This document shows, piece after piece, positions 49,224 to 60,799 of a stretch of 64,000 bases of DNA. Source of the DNA: Ursus arctos. Its lineage: Eukaryota; Chordata; Mammalia; Carnivora; Ursidae. Every line of letters begins with the position of its first letter. Position 1 is the first letter of the stretch. The notes beneath the pieces were generated by a model. That model made no database searches. It was not told where the DNA came from and saw nothing but the letters and a program-made list of their open reading frames with translations. A program made the translations under genes and the position numbers. The DNA is taken from assembly GCF_023065955.2 (NCBI RefSeq), contig NW_026622952.1:28568313-28632312 (forward strand). The letters run 5' to 3'.

Positions 49224-49396
49224 AGGGGTGCCTGGGTGGTTCAGTGGGCTAAGCGTCCGACTCTTGGTTTCGGCTCAGGTCATGATCTCTGGGTGGTGGG
49301 ATCGAGCCCCAAGTCTGGCTTCCTGCTCAGTGGGAGTCTGCTTTTTTCTCTCTCAAATAAATAAATAAATAAATAAATAAATCTTTTTTAAAAAAT
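49224..49396 (+). mobile_element. SINEC, shortened, with an expanded (AAAT)n tail
   Basis: Starts ggggtgcctgggtggttcag. The CT-rich middle is shortened and the tail is an array of about seven AAAT units. A perfect 13-base duplication (taagaataatgag) lies at 49211-49223 and 49397-49409. Confidence 0.94.
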
Positions 49397-49409
49397 TAAG
49401 AATAATGAG

Positions 49410-50099
49410 GTGTAGTTATCATTATCCCTTTTGTGCAGCAAATGAAGACCCAAAACTTACGCTAGGTAATTTGCACGAGATGATAGCTCTTGAAGTGCAG
49501 GTGTTGCGATTCCCACAGCAGTTCCTGCTACAGTTCTGCTCATGTCATTGTTCACAGGTTAGAGCTGAAACATTCATGTTGTCTCACTGACCTCCCACTC
49601 TATCCCACCCTGTGATGTATAGCACACATTACTGCCATGTTGCTGGTATAAATAGTCTTTGGCTAAATACTTGTGTATTTCACGGAGTTAAAGCTAACGG
49701 GGCCCACTCACATCTTTGGTATTAAGATTTTGTTCTAACCATCTCATTCTAACCAGCTATTTTCAAGACGGTTAAAAAGAAGCCTTTCCCTGTGGCATCG
49801 TTCTGAAGGTCCAAAGGGTGGGACCGCATTACAGGTGAAATGATGTACCAGTGTTGTTTCAAGCACTTCTAGCATGCCGATTTCACCAGCTTTTTAATAT
49901 ATACACTTGTGGAAATTAATAATTATCATTTCTTCAAAGACATAAAACATATCGATTTCCCTGGGATGTGGTCAATTGGCTAATAAAGTTGGAGTCTGTG
50001 AATCATCTGTTTAGGATCCTGAGATTACAGTTTCTTTGACAACATAGGTACTGCCTTATAGGATCTCTTTTCAAATCTGTTTTTTGCCTGCAATTATGA
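49410..50099. other. Intergenic stretch, nothing recognised
   Basis: No gene or named repeat. Confidence 0.4.
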
Positions 50100-50215
50100 A
50101 TTCCATTATAAAAGCATCTGCCTCACGTGTTGTGGGGTTTAAATGCGATAATGCATAGCACTTCATGCTGCGTGAGAAGAGTTCAGCAGATACTATCTGT
50201 ATTATAATGATTTCT
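50100..50215 (+). repeat. MIR 3' fragment
   Basis: ttgtggggtttaaatgcgat then gcatagcacttcatgctgcg resembles the MIR 3' half. Confidence 0.5.
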
Positions 50216-50909
50216 ATTATTTTATTTAAATTATTTAAATTAGAATTTATTGCATCAGAGGCACTAAAATTTCGTCGTATGCTTGTTTAACTAAATGTCC
50301 AACGTCTAGTAGGACTATACTCTCTGCCAACAACAGATGTGTACTCATACAAAAGAAATCTATCAGACTCCCACCAGTGTTAGAAAATGTGCCCATTTCT
50401 ACAACCGGTATTCAAAAACAATGTTAGAAACAAAATAAATGATACAGTTTTGTATCAAGATATGAAGGACAGCTATAACTTCCTAGGAAATTGATTCATC
50501 ACAAATATTTTGTAATACTTCATATATTTTCCCAGGTCCATGACAAAAGTGCTCTGCAGTTTTGGATACACAGGAGGAAAGCAGGTACTTCGAAGCTTAG
50601 AAATAAAGCTGATCTCACATTGGGATCCATGGTTCCTGGGTTAAGAAACTAAAGTACTGGAAATGTAAAAATCTTCCCTGAAGAGGTAATGGATGGCAAT
50701 GATAGTAAGAATGGTAATGGCAAAATATATTTTGTTATATATGACTATGACCCTAGACTGGCCCATGAACCAACTGAAGTTGTACAAGAAGGGGAACGAA
50801 GACAGAGGAAGCCGTATGGCCAGTGGAGAGCCTGGACATTTAGTCCGACGAGCATCTAGCTGCGACATTATGTGTATCCCAGGATAGACTGGGTAAGGCA
50901 GTGAAGAGT

Positions 50910-51060
50910 GCTTCGGTGAGCTCTTTAGAAGACCCAGTTGTTCTAGTTATGAGCTGTCAAATTTGGGCAAGTTCCGTAACCCTCTGCGCCTTGTCTCTTA
51001 TCTGTAAAACAGGGTAATAGGTCTATCATGGACTTGTACATGTGTAGGAGAATTTTCATT
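50910..51060 (+). repeat. MIR SINE
   Basis: gagctgtcaaatttgggcaa, gttccgtaaccctctgcgcc, tcttatctgtaaaacagggt: clear MIR core. Confidence 0.75.
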
Positions 51061-51214
51061 TCCCTTCAAAGGCAACACCTCAACTTATGAGCCTCTGATT
51101 TCACTGCCCTTTCTAAAATAGTAAAAACGAGCTCGCCCTCCAGTAATAAGTAAACTGCAGCTCACCACTGCTTAACGTCTGAAACTTCCGCCTCTGCTTT
51201 GCAAGTCAAGAAAA

Positions 51215-51320
51215 GACTCTTTCGTTCAACATCTACCTCTTGGGTGCATCCAGGCTCTGCTGGGCACTGGAAAACAATGCTGAACAAGGGAGATGAGGTC
51301 CTTGCTCTCACATGTTAAAC
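51215..51320 (+). repeat. Ancient LINE-derived fragment
   Basis: gctctgctgggcactggaaa, acaatgctgaacaaggga, gtccttgctctcacatg, as in other fragments of this type in the window. Confidence 0.45.
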
Positions 51321-51884
51321 CCAGCATCAGCTGACTCAGTCCAGGCTTGGAACAGATGAATTATCTGGTTTTTAACAATAGATTTTCTCGAGATTATGCA
51401 ACTTGTTTTGCTCTTTTCTTTGTCTGGTGCCCAGAATGTAAGATCATCAAAAAGTCAGGAGAAGCCTTCATTTGACCACCAACTTCAGCACTCGTTCAGT
51501 GTTTTTTATTCCTTCCTTGTCTTTGTCACCATTCTCGAGCCTCAGTTTTTTCCTAACAAGTCATTTGGGCTTCGTTTTTCCATAGGAACTGCCTCCAGAG
51601 CTTGGCCTGGTGAAGCTCTCTATCTAGTGTGCTTTGGTGAGCTCCCCCACCTGGCCCTAGACTGTAATGTCACCAAAGGCGGTAGTGGGCTCTGTAAACA
51701 TGTTACAAAGATAAAGATGAATATGGCTAACACTGAGGTCCACGAAACCAAGGTAAGATTTTTCTTCGCACATATCTAGCACTCACTCAAAAATAAGGGA
51801 GCACAAAAAGATGGATTAATATGAATGAAAACCAGCACAAACAACAAATGACAGACCCATAGGTATTTGGAGAGTGAAGTTTTC

Positions 51885-52400
51885 CAGAAACGTACTATGT
51901 GTCAAGTATTATATTAAGCTGATAAGAGACGGAAGCCAAACTTCAAATTCTCAGCAAGAAACTGGAATCTTTTAAAAGGATATCACATATTTAAGAGCAA
52001 AATATAAAAAAATAGATGTCTTGGAACTAAAACAACGCAATACCTGAAATTAATAACTCAATGGATGGGTGTACCAGGAGATTAGATAAAACCAAGAGAA
52101 AGTTTGTACATCTCAAGATAAATCAGAACAAACCATCCAGGATGACAGAAGCAAAAGAAAGAACAAGAGGAATAGAAATAGAAAATCTAACATATATTTA
52201 ATCAAGGTGTGAGAGAGGAAAGAGAGAATGGTCAGAAGTAAAATTTGAAAGATAACAGCTGAGAATATCCCCAAACTAATAAAAGATATCAATCCACAAA
52301 ATCGAGAAGCTCATTGACTCTCAAGCAGTCTAATTAAAAAAAAAAAAAAACAACCAATCCTCCCCATCAAGAACTAGGAAGGATGTAAGATAGTATTCTA
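51885..52400 (+). mobile_element. Fossil L1 ORF1 fragment
   Basis: Follows the L1 ORF1 region: aactcaatggatgggtgtac, aaaccatccaggatgacaga, tctaacatatatttaatcaa, ggctgagaatatcc-like and gatatcaatccacaaaatcg. Frames are broken. No ORF2 follows, so this is a separate truncated piece. Confidence 0.75.
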
Positions 52401-55329
52401 CTTGCAATGTGGTAGGTTAGCCTGCCATAGTTTCTTGGCTGCTGACAGAACACATGAGCTCTCTGGGTCAAAGATTTTCTTTCCGGTCAGAGGACTTTAT
52501 CATTCATGACACAGAAAGTAGCAAGAATCGAGTGTTTGCATCAATTCCTCTTGCCTCCAAGACCTTCAGGGCCAACATGGAGGGGCTCGGGAATATGCCC
52601 CACTTGAAGTGTATTTGTGTCACAGCTGAGGAACTCCAAGCTTTAGGAGTCCAAATCTTTTGTAATGGACAGTAAGCCAGCCTGAACTTTGCCCTGGAGG
52701 GAGACCATTAAAATTTTACAAACCTGCTCTCTGCTCCAAAGAAAGACATTGATCTCTATTTCCCAAGGCTATGTACTCTACAAACATCCTTGAGAGGATA
52801 GCCTAGGGGAAAAAAGCAGCAAGTGCCTCTACTTAGAAGAGCACAGATTCAAGAGACCCCTGGAGAATTGCGTGCCAACATCTTCACCCTTCGTTTCTGT
52901 ACCATCTTAGCTTTGGCTGATTTTCCCATGAGTAACTCACTCTGTCAGCCACTGTGACAAATCTGAAGACTCAGCGGAAGCTTTGACAGAGGCTGGGACC
53001 AAATCCATCCAATTTGTCTCATACAATGTGAAAATAAGACTACTATTTACAAGACTCCGAGTAGCAGGATGAGGAAAATCTTGCAGTAGTGATGTCAACC
53101 ATTCCCTCCAGACTCCTGGGCCCAACCAGCTGACCAAGTTCCATATGCCATTAGTGTCTGCCTTCTTGTGCCAAGGTAGTTTTATCGATCGCTAAAATGA
53201 GGGACAAATTTTGAACCATCTTTTCTCAATGCAATGCTCTTATTGTAGGGATAATTACCCTCAGGATATGCATAAATAATGAGTCGCCTATTTCTCTCAG
53301 GAGCAACTCCAAGTGATCAAGGGCAGCGCCATTTTGGAGAGATCTCTGCAGTCATCTTGTTACCCAAAACTGGGTTTGCCTCTTGGTGGGTGTCAGATCA
53401 AAAGATACAACCACACCAAAGAATAGGAAAAGGAAGGGTTTTACCTGCAATAAGTAAAGGAATACTCTAGGAATATTTCCCAAAGCAGTGTTTCCCTAAA
53501 CAAAGAAACTAGGGAAATTTTAGGCTAAGAATGCATGCATATTCATGAAGGGGCTTGCATAATGGGGATTCAGCATGGAATTGGGGCAAAAATCATCTTA
53601 CGGTGCCAGAGTCCAGGTCTTAGTTGATCGAAGTCAGGAGGATCAGCAAGTGTTGGTATCATCGATTCTCTGGCTCCAGTTGGTCTGGTGTTTGAGTGCT
53701 CAAAGGGTTAGTTTAAATCCTGAAAAGAAAACTCAACAATGGAATGTGCATCAGGTCAATCATTACTTTTGAAACAGCAGTGGGAGTTTTACCACTGATT
53801 CATTGTTCTGGTATGATTAAGGTATCTCCTGGCCTTAATGTGGCTGTTTGTTCTCACTTTCTTTTGTTCCCTTAAAATCATTGACTACTGAAGTCTATTC
53901 CTCTGCATTTCAACATATCCCAGGAAGTTCTGCAAGAAATGTGCTCGCTCTGGGCAAGTAGTGCTGGTCAGGCATACATCACAAGGCAGCTAAGGCCTGA
54001 AATGAGTTTTTTTCAGTGGTGAAAGCTATGTCTCATCTTCCTTTTTCTTATTCTGCTTACAACCCGAGGACTACATAATCTACTGGTGGTGTTTTTTAAA
54101 TCACACCTTAAGTGCAACCCACTCTGGTTTTAGGATGGAGGTAAGTTAATATCTGGCTTCTACACAAAAGGTACCACCCCAAGGATGCTCACGGTGCCCT
54201 GAGAAAGAAAGCATTGTTTACAATTGTTGGGACTTTCCAAGTGATCCCTGTACTACTTGGGGACAGGGGGACACAGGTAGATGATGCCGTAAAACATGGC
54301 CTCCCAATGGCTGGCAAATCCTAGGGCTCCAGTATAGTTTGCTAATTAAATCTAGTTCCCTCCCCCGCTTTTTTTTAAGGAGACTGCCTAAGGATAGTCA
54401 GTGAAACCTGTCCAGTTGGTCCATACCACAACTGCTAGCTTTCAACTGCCCCAGGGAAAACTGAGTGATGGCTCCGGGAGTGGAGGTACAGCAAGCATTG
54501 GAGGTGTGACAGGGAGGTCCACGAGCTGAGGCCATCCCCTACTGTTTCCAGTAGATTCCCCAGTATGGTTACAGGGATGGTGATCAAATTATGCTTAGAA
54601 CCATGTGGCTGGAGGCACCACGTCCAGCCACCTATTAAGCTGAGAGTGCCTTCAGCAGTTTGGGAAAGCTACAGGCCATTTTTATTTGTGAGAAACGCTC
54701 TGGAGGCAGATCTGGAGGGCAAAGATCATCATCGTCCCTCCCTTCCCATACCTCCCAGGGTCTAAGGGGTTCCCTGTCCATGTGCCCCGATTATGGATCC
54801 CCCTCCAGGGCCACACAATGGTCTGGCTCCACTCCAGTAACTGAAATTTCACCTTGTATTCAGTGCTCCTCTACTCACCCTCAGACTTTTTATCCAAAAG
54901 GGTCAGATGCAACAGGGATGAGGGAATTTCTAGAAGGCATGGGACCTGTTCCATCTCCAAGTTTAGCCTCTGTAGTGGGGATGTGGCAAGCAGATTCCCC
55001 AACTGGTCATTATTATCTTCATGATCTAGGATCATGCCAGCCCAACAAATGAAATGTCTCCAGGTGGCTCAACTAGGATTGTTTGAATATCCAACGCCTG
55101 CCTTTCGCTGGGCTGCCACCAGACAGGAGTACTAACCAGGCTCGTTGCTATTAGGGGGAAAGGAAGATGCATTACGCCTGGGACTGATCAGAGCAGAATC
55201 CCAAACTCTCAAACTGTGTCTCTTTTATTCTGATTATTAGCCGGGAAGCAGATGGGGGAGGGGGCTCCTGTCCTGGAGACAGCCACATTCAGATCAATCT
55301 GCCTTATCCAGGTGTGTGGATCAGGACGA
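52401..55329 (-). mobile_element. Probable 3' part of a decayed endogenous retrovirus (unclassified)
   Basis: This lies directly downstream, on the minus strand, of the pol remnant at 55330-56460, where env and a 3' LTR would be expected. A purine-rich run on minus (aaaaaaaagcgggggaggga, about 54377-54358) could be a polypurine tract. 53280-53560 has LTR-like character. I found no certain env motif or LTR boundary, so this is position-based inference. Confidence 0.3.
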
Positions 55330-56460
55330 AGCGTGAGAGGTAAGATCAGAATTTCCTGTTTAGTTTATTTTTGACGAAGCCTTTCTAACAGGGTCAGATG
55401 CCGGTGGATGGTAGGGACCACAGAAGCTTCATCAAATACTTTGTCCGTCTATTGCGTAGTTTTTGTGAGAAAAAGCACACCATTGAGAGACCGACTGAAA
55501 ATGATCCAGAAAGCCAAACACATGGCACAGATTAGTTTGAGAGCCATGGTGTTTGGTTGATTAGACTGGAGGAACAGAAAGGAACATAAACAGGGGCGCC
55601 TGGGTGGCGCAGCAGTTAAGCGTCTGCCTTTGGCTCAGGGTGTGATCCCGGTGTTATGGGATCGAGCCCCACATCAGGTTCCTCCACTATGAGCCTGCTT
55701 CTTCCTCTCCCACTCCCCCTGCTTGTGTTCCCTCTCTCGCTGGCTGTCTCTATCTCTGTCGAATAAATAAATAAAACCTTAAAAAAAAAAAAAAAAGAAA
55801 GGAACATAAACAGAAGGGAGTTATCAGCAGTGAGGCACCACTGGTAACCCCAGGAGAGGGTCAAAGTCCCCAAATAGTCAGTGTGCGGGGGCGCGGGGCA
55901 TGCAGACTCCCCGACTGGGGGACAGATGAGTCAGCCTCAGACAGGAGTCACAAGTCTGATGCAGTGTTAGCTCTGCAAAAAAACCAGAATCTTTCTCTTT
56001 TGCCCAGTCTGTTATGTCTGTGTGTTGCCATGGTCGGTGCTGGATGGATCCAGGCAACAATGCTTGGAAACCGGGCATGTAGATTCAGTCAGCAGCTTGA
56101 GTAGGTCTCATCAGAATGAGCCTTTACCACAGGCATCTGCATGAGTGACCCAGACGGTTCATTTAGTAGCACGATTTGATTTCATTGTCCGTGGCCTGGA
56201 AGAAGAGCATCAAATTCGCCAATATGCGGTTTTCCCAGTGGCAGACCAAACAGCTAGGCTATTGACAATAGCCCAAAAATCCATAAAAAATCAAATAAGG
56301 CTCATCAAGGGGAGTATTGGCCAGAACTACAAGTGTGGGATTGAATTCCCCCACTGAGTGGAGAGACCACATCCGTGTTCGTGTCTGCGTTGTGGGCACT
56401 GACGCTGAACAGCTACAGCGGCCCAATGGACACCATTTGGTTCCCACTGAGCCAAACCGT
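55330..56460 (-). pseudogene. Endogenous retrovirus pol remnant, RNase H to integrase (class-I-like)
   Basis: Pol landmarks occur in the correct order along the minus strand, in different frames. The RT/RNase H junction (TPLDEPYLIFY) lies in 56447-56259. RNase H C-terminal features (NSLAVWS, then VTHADA near 56140) follow. A zinc-binding-like HQTCDSC is near 55935-55965. An integrase core start (DYLGTLTLSWGYQW) is near 55840-55880, and the integrase PYHPPAS stretch near 55400, where intact enzymes have the catalytic Glu shortly after. Each segment has stops and frameshifts, so the gene is dead. A SINE splits the integrase at 55594-55795. The best fit is a gamma-like (ERV1) element; the family is not assigned. 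Confidence 0.65.
55594..55795 (+). mobile_element. SINEC, bear/seal-like subtype, inside the ERV integrase
   Basis: Complete copy starting gggcgcctgggtggcgcagc with a poly-A tail. A perfect 18-base duplication lies at 55576-55593 and 55796-55813. Read backwards it provides the poly-F frame seen on the minus strand. Confidence 0.96.
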
Positions 56461-56519
56461 CAGTTTAGTTCAGGCCTTTAGTTCGTTATGAAATGGACTG
56501 CAGCTGTCCACACGTATGA

Positions 56520-56855
56520 CTCTCACAGACATAATACTGACGTGATGATCCCCTCCACCCCCCAAAAAGGACTGTATAATTTCACTTATAGAAAGATCAT
56601 AGAAAGGCAAAACTGACCATTGTTTTTAGGGATACAGACCTAGGTGGTAAGAGTATAATGAAGAATAGCTAGGCAGGGTTTACCAGGCTGGGAGTTCTCT
56701 TTGGGAGCAGGATGGGCACATGGAACAGGGGCGATGTCCTATTCCTTGAGCCTGGGTTACCACTTTACAATCATTGGTTAAGATAGACATTTGTTTTGTG
56801 CAATTTTCAAGATGCTTTTGAATTTTATAAGTTTTAAAAAGGGAATAAATTCCTT
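56520..56855 (+). mobile_element. Fossil L1 3' region
   Basis: ataatttcacttatagaaag, gcaaaactgaccattgtttt, and gggtttaccaggctggga follow an old L1 3' end. It abuts the RT side of the ERV remnant and probably marks where the rest of pol was lost. Confidence 0.55.
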
Positions 56856-57978
56856 AGTATGTTGACGTAAAGGACTTGGAGTCCAAAATTACACTCATTT
56901 GCTCTTGTGACTTACCAGTTCGAAGTAAAAAAAAAAAAAAAAAAAAAAATCTCAAGCTAAATTAAGATCCAAACATGATTTTCCTAATTTCTCCTTCTGC
57001 TCAGCCTAGTCGGAGGAGTTGTCAGGAGCTGGGTACAGCCAGAGTTCCTACAACATCCCCACCCCAGATCCTCACTTGGAATACTTTCAGGGCATCAAAA
57101 GTCCTTTCAGCTCAATGCCAAGTCTCTGACATTTCTAACGTATCAAAAAGTTCAAAGAGACAGTAGGGCCTGTCAGATCATCAGCAGTTCTAGCCCCACA
57201 CCCAACAAATGCAGAAAACAAACCAATTCCCTGCTCCTGGCAATTTTCCCAGGAAAAATAACATTTCTAGAACCCAGTATTACTATTGCCAAAAGCCATG
57301 GCAGAAACTCAATTGTATTTGAGCACAGGAGAGTAGACCAAAAAAACCCCAAAAACCAAACCAAAAAAAAAAACGGGTTTTATCTTCACCAGATTGCCTA
57401 TCAAAAGATGCCAATTGAACACCATCCACAACTGTGAACGTCAAGAGAAGAGATTTTTCAGCAAGAGCTTAATTAGGCTACTATGAACTTACAAACTTAT
57501 GGAAGGAAGAGCCCACCCATATACTATCTCCTCTCTCAGAAGGGGATATTTGTGACACTGAAGTCTTTCTGCAAAGGCTCGAAATTTGCAATGGAGACCG
57601 TTCCAGTCACCAGGTCCTTTGGGGATTTTCTTCCCATATAGTAAAACATGGTACTGTCCATTTCCCCACGAGCCTCACATTTCTGGCAGTTAGGGTGCTA
57701 TGTGTGAGCCCTCTATGGTAATTGGGGCTCGGCGCTATCTTGTAAGCTGATATTTTCAGTCTTGTGCCTCGGAGGCTGCTGCCACTGTCTTTTCTTATAG
57801 GGTGGCTACCATTTAAGAAACGTGTATCTCAGAGAAAGTGTTAATCAAATTCTCTACATGTGTTCCAAACTGGAAAATCACCCTCAGTAAACTCCTAAAC
57901 TGAAGCCTGCTTGTGGGATTTTGAAAGCCTGTTCCCTGAGAGGCCTAGGGAGGTCTATCTACATTTCTCCAGCTACTT
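56856..57978. other. Intergenic stretch, nothing recognised
   Basis: A 23-base A run lies at 56927-56949. No gene. Confidence 0.4.
56927..56949 (+). repeat. Poly-A run, 23 bases
   Basis: Uninterrupted A run, not clearly linked to the fossil L1 end about 70 bases to its left. Confidence 0.95.
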
Positions 57979-58188
57979 GGGGCGCTCGGGTGGCTCAGTT
58001 TATTAAGTGTCTGACTCTTGGTTTCTGCTCTGGTCGTGATCTCATGGGTCCTGATATCGAATCCCATGTCCGGTTCTGTGCTCAGCGGAGAGTCTGTTGA
58101 GATTCTGTCTCTCCCTCTCCCTCTGCCCCCATTCACACTCTCTCTCTCTCTCTCTCTCTAAAATAAATAAATACATCTTTTTTAAAAA
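57979..58188 (+). mobile_element. SINEC, old subtype
   Basis: Starts ggggcgctcgggtggctcag, has a (TC)n middle at about 58138-58159, and ends aaaataaataaatacatc. No clear duplication is seen. Confidence 0.9.
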
Positions 58189-58612
58189 ATTGCTTCAGAT
58201 ACTCTCTTCCTCCACTTTGATTTCTACCATGTTACTTTGAAGTTTATCTGTTGATTCTTTGAATATTTTTACCTTTGATCCCATGGAGAAGCCACACGAG
58301 TTCCAGGCTACTGTTCTGTAGTCCACGTTGCACTTAAATGTAGAATTTGGGACATCCTTGGAGACAGGGGAACCCTCTTACACTGTTGGTGGGAATGCAA
58401 GCTGGTGCAGCCACTCTGGAAGACAGTATGGAGGTTCCTCAAAAAGTCAAAAGTGGAAGTACCCTACGACCGAGCAATTGCACCTCTAGGAATTTACCCA
58501 AAGGATAAAAAATATAGATTTAAAGGGATGTTTTATAACAGCATTATCTACAATAGCAAATTATGGAAAGGATCCAAATGTCCATCATCTGATGAATGGA
58601 TAAGAAGATGTG

Positions 58613-58614
<2 letters not shown>

Positions 58615-58656
<42 letters not shown>
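58615..58656 (+). repeat. (CA)21 microsatellite inside L1
   Basis: An uninterrupted AC repeat at the same ORF2 position as the (TG)n at 44382-44414, just before the LEYYSAI codons. Confidence 0.97.
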
Positions 58657-58658
<2 letters not shown>

Positions 58659-58846
58659 GAATATTACTCAGCCATAAAAAAGAATGCCATCTTGCCATTC
58701 ACAATGATGTGGATGGAGCTACAGAGTGTTATGCTAAGTGAAATAAGTCAATTAGGGAAAGACAAATACCATATGATTTCACTCATATGTGGAATTTAAG
58801 AAATAAACGAACAGCGGGGGGATAAAAGAGAAGAAAACCAAGAAAC

Positions 58847-59036
58847 GGGCACCTGGGTGGCTCAGTCAGTTAAATATCTGCCTTTTGGCTCATCTCATGA
58901 TCCCAGAGTCCTGGGATCGAGCCCCACATCGGGCTCCTTGTTCAGTGAGAAGTCTGTTTCTCCCTCTCCCTCTGCTGCTCCCCCTGCTTGTGCTCTCACT
59001 GTCTCTCAAATAAATAAAATCTTAAAAAAAAAAAAA
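58847..59036 (+). mobile_element. SINEC nested in L1
   Basis: Starts gggcacctgggtggctcagt and ends with poly-A. A perfect 16-base duplication (aagaaaaccaagaaac) lies at 58831-58846 and 59037-59052, made of L1 3' UTR sequence. The SINE is therefore younger than this L1. Confidence 0.95.
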
Positions 59037-59269
59037 AAGAAAACCAAGAAACAGACTCTTAAGTGTAGAGAACAAACTAATGGTCATTAGAGGGGAGGTG
59101 GGATGGGTGAAGGACGTGATGGGTTGAAGGAAGGCACTTGTGATGAGCACCGGGCGTTGCATGTAAGTGCTGAGTCACTACATTCTACACCCTAAACAAA
59201 TATTACACTGTATGTTAACTAATGGAATTTAAATAAAAACTTGAAAAAGAAAAAAAATTGGGGACATCC

Positions 59270-60790
59270 CACTTTAAATTCTAGAACATTACTAGTGTTT
59301 TGTGGGAGCAAAGTTACCCTGCATTCTAAAAGCAATTGATATATTCTGCCTTCTGTGGTCTAAAAGGTCTGTATACAGTAAGGTGTATTTCTCTCTAATG
59401 AATCCTCCTTGCAGTGCTTGTCACACTAGCATCCCCTGAGGCCCCACACTCTACAGACGTACCTCCAGGGCAAGCTGCAGCAACCTCTGCCCTGCGATTG
59501 TACCTTTGCTGCTGTCCCCATGCCTTTGCTTCCGAAAGATGCTGTCCAAGTGCTGTTTGCTTAGAGCCTTGCACACTTGCAATTCTCCCTTTATTAGGAA
59601 CAGCCTCTCATCCATGAATGGAATAGAGAGGCCATAAGCTGCATGCACCCAGCAGGATAACATCTCCAAGCCAATTTAACTTAGGCCAGAGCAGTAAAAG
59701 CTGACTACACCACTGTGGATGTCTGACCAGTTTAATAAAGGCTTCTCTGGTCCATCAAGCCCGGCTGCATTATGCCCTGTGTGCCCTAGGCACTTCTTTG
59801 CCTTCAGGGACCCCTTATAAAATAGAAAAAATATCTTAAAATATCAAAAATTGTATTTTATGACTGCATTGGTAGAAAGACAAATACAAGGTGGATTATA
59901 TCTATTTATTTTGTTCAGATTTTAAAAGAAGTGAAAACATTTTCAGGGGCCCCTACAAGTATCCTGGCTTTAGGCATTATGCCTACTGTGTCTACTGGGT
60001 AAATTGGTCCTGACAACAGGTGAACCCTCCGCACATGAAAACTGAAACCCTAAGCCCAGACTTCGATGACTCCTTGTTAGGTTTTATTCCTTATAACTTA
60101 TTTCTCTGTTATTCTGGCCAATGCAACCAATGATGAAGTCCTGAGGGGGTCCAATAATGAACACCTTTATCCCTCCCAAGGGAAGAAGACAAATAGCAGT
60201 GAAGATGGGGTCAAAATATCACTGCTATTATCAATAAAGCCTAGGTTGGAGAATCCATTGACTCTTATACTTACTACAAGAACTGGGAACCATTTATCTG
60301 CCCAGTTGCTGGCAATTCTGGACTGAAGCAGACTGCTCTGTGAAGCAGGGGAGAGCTTGCTCCTGGAGGAACAGCAGAGAATGCCTCCTTCTGGTTAGAA
60401 GCTAGTTCCTAAGAGGTAGAACATAGAACGGAGGTGAGCATGTCTAGATTCTTTTCCCCACCCTTGACAATCAGATTAGTCACTCAGTGCAGGGACGGGA
60501 AAGAGGGGGAAGTCAACAAAGCATTGCGGGGAGAGATCACTTGAGTCCCTACACCTAGGAAAAAGCATCAGGAGAAGTATTCCCCTCCAAAGAGTCAATC
60601 ACATGTTAAGAATATTTAGGAGTTCTCAAAGGACTGGCAGAATAGGAGAGAAATTATGCTCGGTTTTTTTGTTTGTTTGTTTTTACTTTTTAAGCATATT
60701 CTACAAGCAGAAAAATGAAGGACTGAAGCAAAAGCTTTATGTGTTGCAATAAGCCAGTAATAGTTCTTAAAATGGTTATGCCCAAGTCCT
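59270..60790. other. Intergenic stretch, LTR-like polyA motif only
   Basis: 59400-59790 ends with gtttaataaaggcttctctg, reminiscent of an LTR polyadenylation region, but I cannot assign a family. No gene. Confidence 0.35.
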
Positions 60791-60799
60791 CTGAAATAA

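Larger units (their letters stand above)
58358..59257 (+). mobile_element. Carnivore L1 3' fragment with nested SINE
   Basis: Plus orientation. It begins within ORF2 (accctcttacactgttggtg). The ORF2 end includes LEYYSAIKKNAILPF and MLSEISQLGKDKYHM. The 3' UTR ends with gtatgttaactaatggaatt and an A-rich tail. A 12-base duplication with one mismatch lies at 58346-58357 and 59258-59269. It contains a (CA)n array at 58615-58656 and a SINE at 58847-59036. Confidence 0.93.

Noticed and set aside
44238..58799. Thr-His repeat proteins (44238-44489 minus, 58405-58799 plus)
   Set aside because: They are L1 ORF2 ends with expanded CA arrays, not separate genes.
1964..59036. tRNA-like A and B box sequences in many places
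   Set aside because: They belong to SINEC bodies derived from tRNA-Lys; none forms a complete tRNA gene.
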